64,000 bases of DNA from Beverwykella pulmonaria (lineage: Eukaryota > Ascomycota > Dothideomycetes > Pleosporales > Melanommataceae): positions 627,403 through 691,402 of the forward strand of contig BCHH01000003.1 in assembly GCA_001599595.1 (NCBI GenBank), in the 5' to 3' direction. This document shows, one piece after another, positions 30,839 through 44,158 of the stretch. Positions within the stretch are counted from its first letter, which is position 1; each line of letters opens with the position of its first letter. A program made the position numbers and the translations under genes. Below the pieces are notes generated by a model. It did not search any database and was not told the origin of the DNA. It saw only the letters and a list, made by a program, of their open reading frames with translations.

Positions 30839-32652
30839 TGGGATGAAGAAGGGCACTCGATTAGTTGATTTGTACTATCGAAATATAGTGGTGTGAGTCC
30901 AATTTCAAAAGCATCCGATGGTTTTTCTAGATGGACGCCTTGTGTGAGATAATCCAAGACTTTATACATCCGATTCAAGATCAGGCAGATATCGAATCTC
31001 ACGCGAGAGATATTGGGTTATATGTATGCAACTTTCGAGTCTCACTCTGCCCATGATACAGAAGAGCGAAAACACAATTATCACTGTAAAGTGAATAGTC
31101 TGGCGCGGATTAGATAAACAGAGTCTTGTATTCGGCTAACGAAAATCGTCCTAACTAATTACCGGGCCGTGTCCGCATTGTCAACCCCGCGTGAGTTTGA
31201 AACGGAAGCACACTCGCTGCCATTGGGTCCAAAATCATTGGTTTATTTGACTATACCATCAAGAGGGTTGTCAAGATTTGATAATGGGTCTTGATGGTAG
31301 TTAACGGTGACATAGTCTATAGTAGAATATCATGATAGAGGTTATCGTTGGCTCTGACGGCCTCGAAGGTGCCAGATAAGAGACCTACCTCCTCCTTTCG
31401 GACGTGGTAAAAGGCTCGATCCTCCTCTCTGAGTTGTTGTCAGTTGGTGGTTCTACTGGTGCGCTAGTAATCTACCAATCACGTAGATATACCACGGACC
31501 AGCTATGTCCTCTGAACTAACTTATCATGTAAGCCCAGGACACCATACTGTCACGTGGATATGCCACTGACTAATCAGTCCGTCATATATATATCAGCTG
31601 TACATACATCACATATTTTCCCTTACCACAACTTTCATTACAGATATTATCAAGCAGTTGAGAATAAAATAGTCGATGACACATTGCCGGAATACAAATA
31701 ACTGACGGAGGAATTGGTACAACCATCCTAGTCAACTAACCAGACGTGCCAACTAAATTTCTTGAATCTACGATTTCCTTTGGTTTAGGTCATGGATTCC
31801 GACTAAATTATAACAAGAGGATACATGTTAGAAGACTTCGAAGCTATGAGGTTTTCACAAACTGATAATTACATTAACGGCAGAAGTTACCTCCTACGCG
31901 AACACTTTGCTTTTGATTTACAATCCAATATACACGCGCTATTTTGGTTTTGTTCATTCCACACAGACTTCTATAGTGTCACTCGCATTCCATTTCCCCT
32001 ATTCCTCACGAGCATGATGTTCATTTCACGTTATTCCGACATGCTAATTTTCCCATAGATGAGTTCGGCATGAAATGATGCGGATTAATACTAAGCGCTT
32101 GAAACTTTGACAAAATTTCCCATTTTGTGAACGTGGGAAGAAATTGGGGCAGTGGGTGGGACGACATGATCTGTCACGTTTGGTGGAGGCTAACAACTCG
32201 CACGAGAACCATATACCTGAAACAACGCCAGGTTGGAAAGGGCATAGATCACTTGTGCTTTGCACCATTTTAAGAATAGCACGCCTGAGTTGACGTGAAT
32301 TTGCAGGGGCACTCGCATCTTGTATCTTTCCTCCTGGAGGGTCCCATGCATGGGAAACACAATAATGTGACAGCTTATCACTTGAAACCATAACGCCGCA
32401 CACGTTCAGCTTTTTTCAGGACCTAGTTAAACGCCCAGTTAGTTATAGGAGCGGGCTTTAAATGAAATGGTCGGGGTTGTCGCTAGTCAAATCAAGATCG
32501 AGACGGCGCAGGATTGCTAAAGCGACCAGTGCATGGGCTGAAAGCTGAGCTGACTGTCATATTTTAAAGCATATGTCCCCTGTGGATGCGTCTTGAGTTT
32601 CAATACTCTCATCTATCATTCCAACGCATTCTGAATACTCAATTACACAGTG
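30839..32652. other. Intergenic with an LTR-like repeat
   Basis: About 1.8 kb. It holds the repeat at 31528-31642. Just before it, at about 31478-31515, TCACGTAGATATACCACGGACC resembles the repeat core with G-to-A changes. No gene is seen. Confidence 0.45.
31528..31642 (+). repeat. LTR-like repeat copy, damaged 3' end
   Basis: Starts TGTAAGCCCAGGACACCATA and shares TCACGTGGATATGCCACTGA, CTAATCAGTCCGTCATATAT and CAGCTGTACATACATCACAT with the other copies. The last 40 bp diverge and end CATTACA. The five bases on the left (TATCA) are not repeated immediately at the right end; TATCA appears 6 bp further on. Confidence 0.65.
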
Positions 32653-33668
32653 ATGGCGGCACTAAAGAGTTTATGGACACAGTGGTATCCCCCGGCAGCC
32701 ACCTTCACGGACAAAGACCTTCACAACCAAAATGGAAAAGTGTTCATCATCACAGGCGCAAATGGCGGCATCGGTTTCGAACTCGCTAAAATGCTGTATC
32801 CTACTGGTGCGACTATATATATGGCTGGGCGCTCTGAATCACGAATGAAGACGGCCATTTCCACAATTCGATCGGCTGTCACGACGACCACCCCAGCAAC
32901 GCTAAAATTCCTCTACATAGATTTGGCAGATCTAAGAAGCGTGAAGAAATCTGCGGAGGAATTCGCGAATCAAGAAACAAAGCTGGACATTCTTTGGAAC
33001 AACGCCGCGATAGGTGTGTTGTCACAATTCATTGAATATCTCAGATCACAATTGATTCAACAACAGGCGGCGCCCCGAACGGCACAACAACCACACAAAA
33101 TATAGAAGCCCATATTGGAACAAACTGTGTCGCGCCGCTTTTATTCACGCAGCTTCTGCTACCCCAGCTTCGCAACGCAACAAAGGATGCACCTAAGGGA
33201 AACGTTCGTGTCATTTGGACTGGTTCTGCAATGGTGGACTCTCACTCTGTTCAAGGCGGTATCAACTTCACATCCATCGCAGCGGGCAAAACAACAAGCT
33301 CGAACTCGGATTATGCAGCTAGCAAGGTCGGCAATTGGTTTCTCTCCATAGAGGCTGCAAAAGCGTGGGACGGGTTCGGCATTGTGTCGGTGGTGCAGAA
33401 TCCGGGGAACCTGAATACTGAGGCGTATCGCTATCAACCGTGGCTCTTTAGGTGGATCTTGAAACTGCTCGCTCTGCATGATGCCAAGTATGGTGCTTAC
33501 ACAATGCTATACTCGGCGTTCAGTGAAGAGTTGAGAAATGGAGATTACATTTGGCCATGGGGAAGAAAAGCGCGGAGTGAGAGGAAAGACATACATCAGG
33601 CGATTGAAAAAGGAGCTCCTGAACGGTTTTGGAAGTGGTGCGAAGAGCAAGCCAAACCCTATGCATGA
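32653..33668 (+). CDS. Short-chain dehydrogenase/reductase (retinol dehydrogenase-like)
   Basis: NAD(P)-dependent oxidoreductase. Two exons (32653-33013, 33067-33668) with a GT-AG intron give 320 aa. Rossmann motif TGANGGIG at about residue 37, an Arg after beta2 (MAGRSESR) favouring NADPH, cofactor motif NNAAIG spanning the intron, Ser in WTGSAMV, and catalytic YAASK. The N-terminal extension (LKSLWTQWYPPAATFTDKDL) is typical of fungal members annotated as retinol dehydrogenase-like. Substrate unknown. Its neighbours are repeats and a sugar porter, so context gives no function. Confidence 0.9.
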
Positions 33669-35093
33669 GGGAAAGAGAAGAACACTGAAATCTCCATATT
33701 GGGTAACAAGTTTAGATTGAACTAAAATACGCAAGAGGAGCAAAACTATTCGCTCAAATGAAGATGAGAAGGATTAAGAGTGGACTTAGAATGAGTTCGT
33801 ATTGAAAATGGTGATATTTCGTTTCGTAAACTCTTGAGCTTCTGGGAGCTGCTTTTGCTTGAAGTTTTGGCGGTTTTCATCTCTCCAGTCGCATCACCTT
33901 TCTTCCCTATCTACATTCTAGACGTTCCAGGCTCAATGCGATATATAGCGAACCTCGAGTGTTACTTTAGGGATCTATATTGCAATAATTAACATTGGGT
34001 TTCCTCACCCTCCCACCTGAGGTTCTGCGATCTTAGCCTTTCATTTCGCCACCTTGCATAAGAATTAGCGTTGGCTTTATTGAGTCATGGAGGCCCCAGC
34101 CCCTCCCTCTGCTTGTCACAGTCTCGCCAAGGTCCTTCAACAACGCTCCACCGCTAATCATTAATAGTTGCAGCACCTTTGTCTATCCGCGTAATTCCCG
34201 GCCAATGTTGAAGTGCTAGCTGTTATCGAACCAGAAAGGCGGAACCACCCCACAATTTGGTTCCCTTTCATTTTGTAAGCTGAAGGGCGGAGGAAAGAGG
34301 TGTCAAGATGTGTATTCTATGTGATGTATGTACAGCTGATATATATATGTGACGGACTGATTAGTCAGTGGCATATCCACGTGACATTATGGTGTCCTCG
34401 GCTTACACATTTCCTCTCCGCCGAGTACCCTCCTGGCCAGGCATGTTATTGGGCTGGGAAACTATCCCCGCTACATGCAGGCATAATGCGCACATCTAAA
34501 TATCCTTTGACCAACAACTTTTCTGTTCCTGCACCTCAGATTTAATACTTCAAGATTCGAGCCCATCAACACTGAATCATTTTATCCACACGTTTTAGCA
34601 TGTGAGGGTTGTACTAGCAATTCGTATTACTTTCGCATTTAAGTGGTTGAGTGTTCTAGGAGCAAGCCATACCCAGCACCAGGTGCCGCAACTCTAACAG
34701 GACATGATGTGTGATTGCACGTATTGATCTTCTCTGGCTCAAATATGCCTCATGGGATGTTTCTTCTTAGCGCTACAACTCTTTTTTGCAATTTGATTCC
34801 TTGAAGTTTCTTTTGCCAGGTGGCTGTTATAACAAGACACAAAATGCTAGGAAGGTTGATCGGGATATGAGGGGCATCATTGCAGATTTTATATATTTTC
34901 AGCAGCTGAAAAAAAAACTGCCTTTGGAAGGTTTTATATCACAACGGTCTGAGATTAGGCATTGAAAATTACTTATAAAACTGCCGTATATTATTATGAA
35001 TTGGCCATACGCTTCCCTGACAAAGCAACACTAAGGAGAGTTAAGTCCAGTCCAACTACATTACCCAATCAACATGATCATCGATCCAATCTC
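33669..35093. other. Intergenic with an LTR-like repeat
   Basis: About 1.4 kb between the SDR and the convergent sugar porter. It contains the repeat at 34274-34407. No gene is seen. Confidence 0.45.
34274..34407 (-). mobile_element. Solo LTR-like element with 5-bp target duplication CATTT
   Basis: 134 bp starting TGTAAGC and ending GCTTACA, flanked on both sides by CATTT (34269-34273 and 34408-34412). TG..CA ends plus a 5-bp duplication are the signature of an LTR retrotransposon; the absence of internal coding sequence makes it a solo LTR or a tiny non-autonomous derivative. It is in reverse orientation relative to the copies at 31528 and 52986. Confidence 0.8.
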
Positions 35094-36956
35094 TCAAATC
35101 TTGTCTAGCCCAACATGCTCCTCGTGCGCCAAAGCCGACTTATGCTCCCTTTCATGAAGCTCACTCTCTAAGATCCTTCCCTTCTCCGTCGCAGCATTCC
35201 CGCCAACGAGCGCAGCGTCGCCGTCGAAGTGCTTGGCGATTTCCTCGAGAGGCGTATGGCGCGTCTCAATGTAGTAGAACCAGACGAAGATGAGTTCCGC
35301 TGCGAGCCAGACACACTATAGAAAAATTTGTCAGAGCAGGAACTTAAGGGTCTGAAGGGAAAGGATAACATGAAAGCAAGACTTACGTATACGATGTAGT
35401 ACTTCCACTTAATATGCTCTAGGGCGATTGGATTGACATAAGTGTTGAAGAATAGGGCAACGTCGACAAAGGCAAACATGTAACACATTCCCTTTGCGCG
35501 GATGCCGAATGGAAGGATCTCAACAGTGTAACCGACAAGAAGCCCGGACCACGCGAGATTGTAAAAAGTGTAGTAGAGGAAGATCATGAAAACAACGGCG
35601 CTGCCATTGGCCTTCACTTTTGTGGCATCATAGCGCTCTGAGCAGATGGTCCATATAATGAAGCACATCATCATGCCACCGGTGGAGACAAGGAAGAGGG
35701 GGCGACGTCCAATCTTGTCAACGAAGAAGCCTGAAGTCGTGGTTTAGTATGTGCTTGAAGGAAGACAACGGTGATGCTTACACATGGTAGTAGCGACAAC
35801 GCAGTTCCAAATTGTTAAACAGCCATTGATCTTGAGTTGCATGTCCGGATCGGTAATTCCTATGCCATCGAGAACACCGCTGATGTAGTACGACACAAGG
35901 CCGTTGCCCGACCACTGCGAGAATAGACCAGCCGAGATCAAGATCAATAGCCTGTGGCGATTTCCCTTAGTCTTGAAGAGCTCGAGCCAGCCAGTCTGCT
36001 CAGCCTCTTTCTCAATGGCGAGAGTCTCCTTGATTTCCTCAAATTCGAGCTGGACGAGTTCATCATCGGCATTCCCTTCTGCGTGAACATGTGCCAGAAC
36101 AGAAAGCGCTTTCTCGGGGTTCCCCTTGGAGATGTACCAGCGAGGAGATTCGGGAACAAACCATACGCAGGAAATTTGAAGTAGAGAGGGAAATGCTTGA
36201 ACGATGGATGGGATACGCCATGCCCAATTACTGTTGATGCGGTTTGTCCCGTACGTCAGCCACGCGGCTACAATTGCACCTTCATACCAGGTAGTGTTGT
36301 ACTAATATCATGTCAGTTAGAGTCTGCGAAATTTTTACCCTCGTGTTAATACATACAACTGTAGTGAAGATAGCACGATGCTGCGGATGGCATAGCTCAG
36401 TGATGAGCAACGGTGCGGAACCGTGCGCAATCGCAACACCAAAGCCAAGGAAGAATCGAGCTGCGATGAACATGTGGAAGTTGATAGACACACTCTGAAG
36501 GATGACAGCGAATATCATAATCATCGAGCCGATGCAGATACCCCAGCGTCGACCGAGACCATCTGCGAGGTATGGTGTAATTGGCAGAGCGAGCAAGGAA
36601 CCGAGGAACATAATTCCAGAGAAGAGTCCCTTGATAGAACCTGAGGGGTTGTGCATGTCTAAATGTTGGTCAGCTTATTGAATGCCTCACATGTCAGGTA
36701 TTGCACGTACAATTGGTGAATTGGTCCAAGGACAGAAGTCCATTGACCATGGATCCATCGTAACCATTGGTAGCCTAATTACGGTCAATTGAATCTAAAA
36801 ACTTAGTGTCACAGCCGTAAGGCTTACACTAGTCAGGACAACGAAGAAAAGGACAAAATAGGTCTTCCTCAGACGGGGTAGACTCCACCAACTGACGTTG
36901 GCGAAATCCTTGCCAGCTACCCTGAAGTGGCCCTTTGGAATAGAGGTGTCAGCCAT
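35094..36956 (-). CDS. Sugar porter (MFS), second copy
   Basis: Hexose/disaccharide transporter of the plasma membrane. Six exons (36828-36956, 36711-36774, 36357-36658, 35782-36301, 35387-35730, 35094-35315), all GT-AG, give 526 aa. Seen in order: ATNGYDGSMVNGL (TM1), DGLGRRWGICIG (motif A), ARFFLGFGVAIAHGSAPLLI, ELCHPQHRAIFTT, WAWRIPSIVQAFPSLLQI, FVPESPRWYISKGNPEKA, GNGLVSYYISGVLDGIGI, DKIGRRPLFLVSTGG, GYTVEILPFGIRAKG and YYIETRHTPLEEIAKHF. The length and motifs are complete. It is co-oriented with the third porter 1.7 kb upstream; there is no hydrolase beside it, so the sugar is unknown. Confidence 0.92.
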
Positions 36957-38691
36957 GGTAGCTGCTCACCTTTGATTGTGTAAAGTTGAATTGACTTGAT
37001 AAGAACCCTGGAGTATTCAATGGGTACAAGATGTTGGAGCTATGAACGGACTTCGAGGAGGGCAGCACAAGGGTTCATATACACTAAGACGGTGTCTCCC
37101 GATCATGCATGCCATTGTTGCTCATGTTTGATTTTATCCGTAGGCCACCCAGCCCGATACGAAAGGTTCCAGAAATTCTAGGGCCACGCCACGGGATGTG
37201 CATCTGGTGATACCATCAAAGCTTTGATGTTGATAGACAGGGGTTCGAAAACGAGGCGTCCCCTCCCCGGCCCGCGGGGCAATAAGGATAAAATGGATAA
37301 AATGCTTGCAGTGGCGCCAACCACTGACTGGTGAACCGTTCGGGCTTGGGCAAGATCGTCGCAGGGGTGTTACATCGAAGAAGGACTGGAAGCCTGAGGT
37401 TTCGGCACATCGCCATTCAGAAGCGGGAGTGTTGATGCGATAAGATTAGACATGTCGTTCGAGAACTCTTGTAGCATCCCGCTGACAACGCTTCCGGGCT
37501 AAAGGAACCTCAAAATGGAAAGTGCAGGAAACAAATTGCAAGAACCTTTTTCCAGGCACAGGACCCCAACAGCATGGTGGTTGGGACTTATCTTAGATGA
37601 GATGGCAGTATACGCTGCAATTTTGGGTGTTGGGTTCTCATCTCAAATGGCCTGGTCAATGGCGCGAGCGGCTGTGTCGTACGACTCTTGGGCAATATAT
37701 ATATCCTCGCCGAATGTCCTTTTCTTGTCTCTTTTCCCTTTCTTGGTTTCAAAACACGGTTTTGGATCGTAACACCACGTGTGCAGGAGGAAAGACGGCT
37801 CGAAGATCCGCTCGCAACGATGGCTGTGATGCATGAAGATTTTCATTGTGTGACAATGAGAGGAGTAGTAACTGCTGACCAGCGCTGGTTTTCGCAGTCT
37901 ATTCGCAGCATAGGCGCCTAGCCTGGTCAGTGCGACACAATTCGACCTTCCTATTTTGCTCAAATCACCCCGTGTGCGGTGTTGCGAGGCCACAAGAGCG
38001 CCAGGGAGGGGGACGAATGAAATGCAATGTTTGTAGCTAAAGGAATCCAGAGTACTTAGAATCGTTGATCAACGTACTTATCGGAAAACCGGAAAGACAA
38101 GACGAAGAATATTGTCTCAAAGCCCGGGAAAAATGCGCAGCCACCCGATGTACCCCTCTCACGTGGCTATTTTGTAAACCTTGCCTTGGAGACAACCAAT
38201 AGTCGATTGCCTCTCCTCTGCGGGTTATGTTGCAGACAACACAAACCCAGACACTGGTTGAGCCAACGATGAGATGCGGGATCCAGCACCCCGGACCCAA
38301 GCATTCTGATATAGGATCTTTATCAACAGCCAATGACTCTTCATATCTCCCCACACTTCATTTTCATCGACCCAAATGTAGGTCAAGCCGGCCACCACAC
38401 CACCAGTAACACCAGCGAAACCTAGTATCTTAGTCGCTTACTACATCTATATCCAACATTGGGGTACTGAACCCTAGCATGGCCATGTACGTATTCTCAC
38501 GAAATTACTCTATCCTCCAGTCTACCTTCGCTTAAGACGAATATGCCTTCGCTTAGAACCTATGCAGAAGATGTCTATATTGTGTCCGTGCCCCAACTCT
38601 TAGGCAATTCCGCTGTAGCGTTTCGCGAAATCGACGCTTGCGAGAGTGTTCTCCACAACGTTAAACAGACGTCTAGTCTCAATTCCAACCA
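36957..38691. other. Intergenic between two sugar porters
   Basis: About 1.7 kb holding the promoter of the second porter. A GC-rich patch at about 37257-37280 (CTCCCCGGCCCGCGGGGC) is a palindrome-like sequence that overlaps CreA-type boxes. A frame at 37515-37772 has an ATG but no recognisable protein features. Confidence 0.4.
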
Positions 38692-40535
38692 CTACGACAC
38701 TGCGCTGTGCTCCATTTTCTTGATAACCTCATCTTTGTCTTTGCTCCCCAAACTCCCTTCCTCTAGCCCCACAGGCGTGTTTCTTGATCGTGCGAAGCCC
38801 TCGCCAGGGCCCCAGCCAGACTTTGCGACGCGGCGACTGCGACGCACGGCCTTGCCTTCGTAGAAGAGCCAGTCGATCTCTTCGAGCGTGAGATTGGCAG
38901 TTTCGGGGTAGCAGAAATACTAGCAATATGTATGAGTAACATTTGCGTGAACGTAAGAAGAGAAACTTACGACAAGCGGAATGAATGAGAAATTCAAACA
39001 CATGAAGATAAGGTAGGCTTTCCATTGTAGATTGTTAATTATTGTAGGTGTGATCATCCTGTGATATGCAGTCAGTATGTGCCTCAGATACAAACGCGGA
39101 ATGAGAAGACTTACACAACGAAGAAGTTCCAGATCCAATTCGCCGAGATGCCCACTGCGGTACCTTTTGCCCTGACATGCAATGGCAGAATCTCGGGAAC
39201 ATAAACCCAGGGAATACAGTTCACTGTGGCCCCAAATACCAGCATATATACGAAAAAAAATGCAACGCTCGCGGAGCTTGTGGCTTTTGCCAGACTCCCG
39301 CCATTGCTTTGGAAACTCAAGAGAATCGAGATCATCATCATAGACAAGCCTAACCCGAATGAACCCCACATCATGGGCTTCCTTCTTCCCGATTTGTCGA
39401 GGTAAAAGGTGGGGTAGAGAGAACCAAAGAAGAACATCATGTTGATGACACCTCCCAGCAAGAGTGACAAGTTCCTCGTCAGCCCAACGTTGATCTGAAG
39501 GACAGAGGTAATGTAATAGACGACCAGATTGATACCGCCCATCTGATTCATGAACTGCATGCCATAGGCCAGGAGCACTCTTCTTCCGGTTTGCACTTCG
39601 TCGCGCTTCAAGAGCTGGCTCCAGCGATATTCTCCGTCTGCTTGCTCAATTTCCAGTGCCTCAAGGACTTCCTTGTTCTCTTTCGCAATTTTTGGATCAT
39701 CGGGTGTGCCGTCGTACACGTCGCAGAGGATCTGGAGGGCTTCCTCGCCGCGCCCGGCTCGATAGAGATATCGCGGTGATTCTGGTAGTCCAAATACCAT
39801 TACGATCACGATCCGCGCAGAAGGTCAGATTTGCCCATCTCAATTCTCAGCAATCTTACTTACAATTGCGAAGACTATTTGACAAGCAATTGGCAATCTC
39901 CACGCAATGGGCCCGGTCGTGAAGCTCATCCCGTAGTCGAACCAATATGCAATCACGATGCCGACTCCAACGAACAGCGGTTCCGAAGAAACCAGACGTC
40001 CACGTTTCGATGCCTCGCATAACTCAGATTGGTACATGGGAACGGTGGATGTCTCAATACCGGTTCCGATACCGGTAATAAAGCGAGCGATCATGATATG
40101 TGGGACGCTGTACGCCGTCGTCTGGAGAACAGCTCCAACCTGCCGCGATGTTAGTTTCCCACCTGAATTCATGATGAAAATGCCGACTTACGATGATCCA
40201 TACCATGGCAATCCACATCTGACGAAAGATTAGAACAGTACTGCGCAGATCGTGCGTATTTCTCTCACCGCGAGTCTCCGGCCAGTCGTCTCGCAGAAGA
40301 AGAAGCTCATAATGCATCCCGTAAAGCATCCCAAGTTGTAAATGGAGACAATGATACCCTCGAGGCCCGGCGCCGGGTGCCCAAAAGTATTCAACCAATC
40401 CGCATTTCCGATAATGCCGCTAAAGACGCCTTGATCATAGCCAAACAGCACGAAGGCGAGCTGACAGGCAACGGTGATGGCAGCGCGCAGCTTGAAGCCG
40501 CGCCCGTACCAATTAAAGTGTGGCGCCTTGAACAT
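38692..40535 (-). CDS. Sugar porter (MFS), third copy, with an abnormal splice acceptor
   Basis: Hexose-type transporter. Exons 40269-40535, 40192-40218 (27 nt), 39864-40139, 39115-39812, 38971-39058 and 38692-38919 would give 527 aa. Start chosen at MFKAPHFNWYGRG, the usual first residues of this clade. Motifs include FVLFGYDQGVFSGII, CETTGRRLA, RFITGIGTGIETSTVPMYQS, LPESPRYLYRAGRGEEA, QMGGINLVVYYI, DKSGRRKPMMW, YVPEILPLHVRAKG and CYPETANLTLEEIDWLF. Between exons 3 and 4 the expected acceptor reads GCGCGG instead of GCGCAG, and no AG exists between the upstream stop and the conserved frame. A canonical but damaging alternative joins 39860 to 39781 and deletes about ten residues of TM6 including the Glu of PESPR. 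Confidence 0.85.
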
Positions 40536-42619
40536 CGCGATGCAGAGGATGACGAAACGGATAAGTCGCTTACAGTTTTGAGGCTGCAAAGTTCAAGCGA
40601 CAGTGGAGAGTAGAGTCGTGGCTCTATATATCTCGAGGCCATAGTCATCACCGAGACCCTTCCATCCATCCCATCCACCGGCCGAAGTGATAGCCGTTAA
40701 CAATAGCCGTTGAGAGTTAGTAACGGTCAGGATCCAGGGGCTCATCAGCAAAATCGGCTCATGGTGGGTAGTATTACTCTATTGAGTTTCATTCCTTGCC
40801 CAGATAAGATGCTAAACAGGAGGCTAGCCTCTGAGATCAAGACACGGAAGAAATCAACCAAATAAAAACTGGGGATCGGTGGTGGAAATAATCCGGGGGT
40901 TAGTGTTGGTGGGGAGATTTTGTGCGGGGGACATGACGTCGACGGCTGATTGGATCGTGCCGCCATCCGAAACATGGCCGAAGCGAGTACGCCGAACGTT
41001 CAAAGCTCTACAAAGGTTATTCTTCGCAGAGATGAGCAGCGGAGATCCGCGCCGTATGTAGACAATCTGTATCGGGCAAACCGAGGCACTTTGTTCTGCT
41101 TTGAGAGAGGCATTAATTGTTAAAGACTCTTGGGACGAGGCCGTCAAAGTACGTTTGTTCTTCCCTCGCTGGTTGAAGGCTACACTTTGTTCGCGACATG
41201 ATCTTTCAGATGGATTACCACCTTAGAATTTGGGATCTTTGAATAGTTACTCCTCTTGCGACGGGGTCATTCACAAATCTTGTTAGAATTAGCTGAAGAT
41301 TATGCTTACTGACGCCTTTGATCACCTCTCGCCAGATACATGCATTTTCCTGAGCTACATCCCCGGCATCCAACTTAACGGCTGCAGATAGTGAGCCATT
41401 CAACTCCAGACTACCCTCTGCTGTTTCGAGTCCTAATTTTTCCCTCATCACAGCTTCAACCCAGGGTTTGGCTTCGCCAGGAAGCTCGACCTTGTCATGT
41501 CTCTCCTACCCTCATTCGGGCTCACTTTGCCGGAAACGCTCTATTGCTTGCACCACGCCGGGAGTAGGAAGCTAAGAGCAAAGACAGTGAAGGCCACACT
41601 GACGCCTACGCTTGCATATACAGGGGAAGATAGCTATGATCTAATCGAGGGGGCCGGAGTGAAGGCAGGGCCCGGTGAAAGATTTTTTGTTCAAGAGTTT
41701 ATGGCTGCTGGAATCATCGTCTCTAACGTATTTGAGGGTGCCGCAGCAACGAAAATCCTTGGATTAGCCTGGATGCATATCGCAAGTACCGCGTGGGTCA
41801 GCGTCCGGGACTCGTGTGAACAGTAACCCTCTGTGCAAAAGAAGCCCTTTACCCTAGTTGCCCCAAGTTGATCCTTCCAAGGTAGTAGAGAGAAGTGAAC
41901 ATCGGGAGAGCATGCGGTTGTAACAGGAACGCGCCCACTGCTGTTAGGTGTTATTTCGTTCGGCCCGTACGCCAGGCAGTTCATCGGCATCTGGACAAGA
42001 TGATAGCCATGGTTAAAGTCATAGAGTGGTTACTAAAGAATACGCGGATGATCAATGGTAGACTTTTGGGATCCACGATAAGCATGACACTATGGCTAAC
42101 ACGCCGAGCTCCAAACAGCGATCGCAATGTTAGAATAGTCGACCACACCTCGGGGCGAGGTTATTATGCGCGGGTTCGAGGAGAGCGGAACCTCTCATAT
42201 ATTGCTAGTAAGCAAAAGGATAGCCACGAGAATAAATGACTCCACTAGGCGTAATGGAAGACAGGGAGTAATTAAACAAGGATGATGAACGAGAAGAAAG
42301 ACAGAGCTCGTTCAAATGCATTCTAATGGGTCTTTGAGCAACTCACTGGTGTGGTTGCTGTGCAAAGCTGGTTGCAGAAAACTGCGCGCAGGACGATCGA
42401 ACAAATACGACAGTGGAGTAACCACGAACAGCGCAAGAGATGAAAAGCGAGTCGGCGCAAAAGAGCGGTGTCAGCCAAGATGAAAGAACAGGATAGAGTT
42501 CGAACTCGGATCCAACGTAGATGGGTAGAGAGTCTAACTAACTGAAATAATGTACAGGAATCGCCTGGTATCACTAGCCAGGTTAAATATGCTTACAGAT
42601 TAGGGTGTTACGACTTCTC
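40536..42619. other. Gene-poor intergenic stretch with possible relic
   Basis: About 2.1 kb. A minus-strand segment around 41215-41500 reads VELPGEAKPWVEAVMREKLG and then SLELNGSLSAAVKLDAGDVA before losing coherence, so it may be the relic of a gene I cannot name. I see no repeat copy. Confidence 0.35.
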
Positions 42620-44158
42620 CTATCCATGCTGAGTGGCACCAAGCCGGGAGCTAAACGACGGAGTTGTCTGGCTTTGCAACGGATTCGATTTATAGATCTG
42701 GCGCAGGATAGCCCGTCGAGGCATCGAAATCCTGCTGTAGAGCACAACCGCACCTGTAAGGAGAGCCAGAGCGCCGGCCTGGTGAGATGCAGCTAACCAC
42801 GTGGGAACCATGTAGATGAGGGTACTGATGCCAAGGGCTGCCTGCATCCAAACGAGATGCACCATGCCTGTGACGCCTTTCTTGGCGTCGCGCGGCAGCT
42901 TACTCCGGACAGCGCCAGAGAATCGAGTGTATGCGAACAAGCTTATGACGGCAGTGAAGGTAGTCGTAGCTAAGATGCGATGGTCGAGCTGGACGAGTGA
43001 CGGGTTCTCCAGCATGTTGCGCCACCACAGATCAGAATGATCGGGCACGTGGCTGTAGAAGGGATCGAACAACTCCTTTCTGGGCGGGGTGAGACCTAAG
43101 CCCATCCACGGGAATTCGTTGTAGATTAGACCAGCGTCCAAACCGGCCACCAGCGCACCCGACATGGCCGTAGTGAAGACGAGGAGGACGAGGCCCGAGA
43201 CGGAGCCTCGAAAGAGGCGGAGGGCGGGATGCTTGAGCGTTTCTATCGCAGCGGCTGCTTTCTTGGGGTCGGCGAGGAGACGGTGTTCCTTTAGGATGGA
43301 AAGACCGGAAAGGATCATGGAGCAGTAAACAACGAAGGCTGCTCCCAGATGTGCGGTCAGGCGATATTGGCTGACGCGGGGGTGGCTTCCAGGCGCAAAT
43401 AGGTCGTCGCGGAGACCACTCTTGACCATCCACCAGCCGATGAAGCCTTGGAAGCCAATCATGCCGCATATTCCCGTGAGCTTCACTGCCATCGAGGGTG
43501 GCACTCGGCGGCGGGCAATGAAGTAGAGGGTTGGTACGAGGAAGGTGACACCGATGACCCTGCCCCACAGGCGGTGGGTCCACTCCATCCAGTATATCTG
43601 CTTGAACTCGGGGAGGGTCATGCCAGAATTGAGGCGGACAAACTCGGGCGAGTCTCTATATTTGGTAAACTCGCGGTCCCAGTCGGCCTGGGTCATGGGC
43701 GGGAGGGACCCGGTGACGGGGCGCCATTCGGTGATGCTAAGGCTAGGCGATGTGAGTGGAGGGGTCTATACGTGAGCGATTGAAGCATACCCAGACTCTG
43801 TGAGTCTCGTTAGCCCTCCAAACACCACAATGCCAAAGACACTGGCAGCGCTGCCCAGCAGCCAGTACGCAACACTCTTGGAGCTCGTCTTGGGAAAGCT
43901 GCCAGAGCTCCCGCTGTTCTTGGCGGATGCTTCGGTGAGCACTGAAGCTTCGCTGCCTGTAGAGGCATTGGTTGCATAACTTCGCAGTGCCTGGGTTGAC
44001 TTCCATCGCACGGATCGCAGGACTGAAGGCGATGCGCGTGGAGGGGTGACGGCGGTGCGCAGAGGCGAATTGAGGCATGGCCGGCACACGAACAGTCGGC
44101 GTGTGAGGCGTGGTGCAGCCGTGCGCAGCTGGGGAAAGGCCTGGAAGATGGGCGCCAT
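42620..44158 (-). CDS. COX15: Cytochrome c oxidase assembly protein COX15, heme A synthase
   Basis: Mitochondrial inner-membrane enzyme converting heme O to heme A. Two exons (43791-44158, 42620-43742) give 496 aa. The first about 95 residues are Arg/Ser/Pro-rich, a presequence. The heme-ligand and core motifs are present: GGLTRLTESGLSITEW across the intron, WMEWTHRLWGR (His), RLTAHLGAAFVVY (His), MSGALVAGLDAGLIYNEFP, LDHRILA (His) and LAASHQAGAL (His), with eight membrane segments. Start at MAPIFQAFP (44158); an upstream in-frame Met at 44275 is less likely. It diverges from a BTB-protein gene over 450 bp. No lesion. Confidence 0.96.

Noticed and set aside
37515..37772. 85-codon ORF between two sugar porters
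   Set aside because: It has an ATG start but its composition and lack of any motif make chance more likely than a gene.
41497..41826. 109-codon plus-strand ORF
   Set aside because: Both strands are open here without domains; I could not decide that either is coding, so it is only mentioned as a possible relic area.
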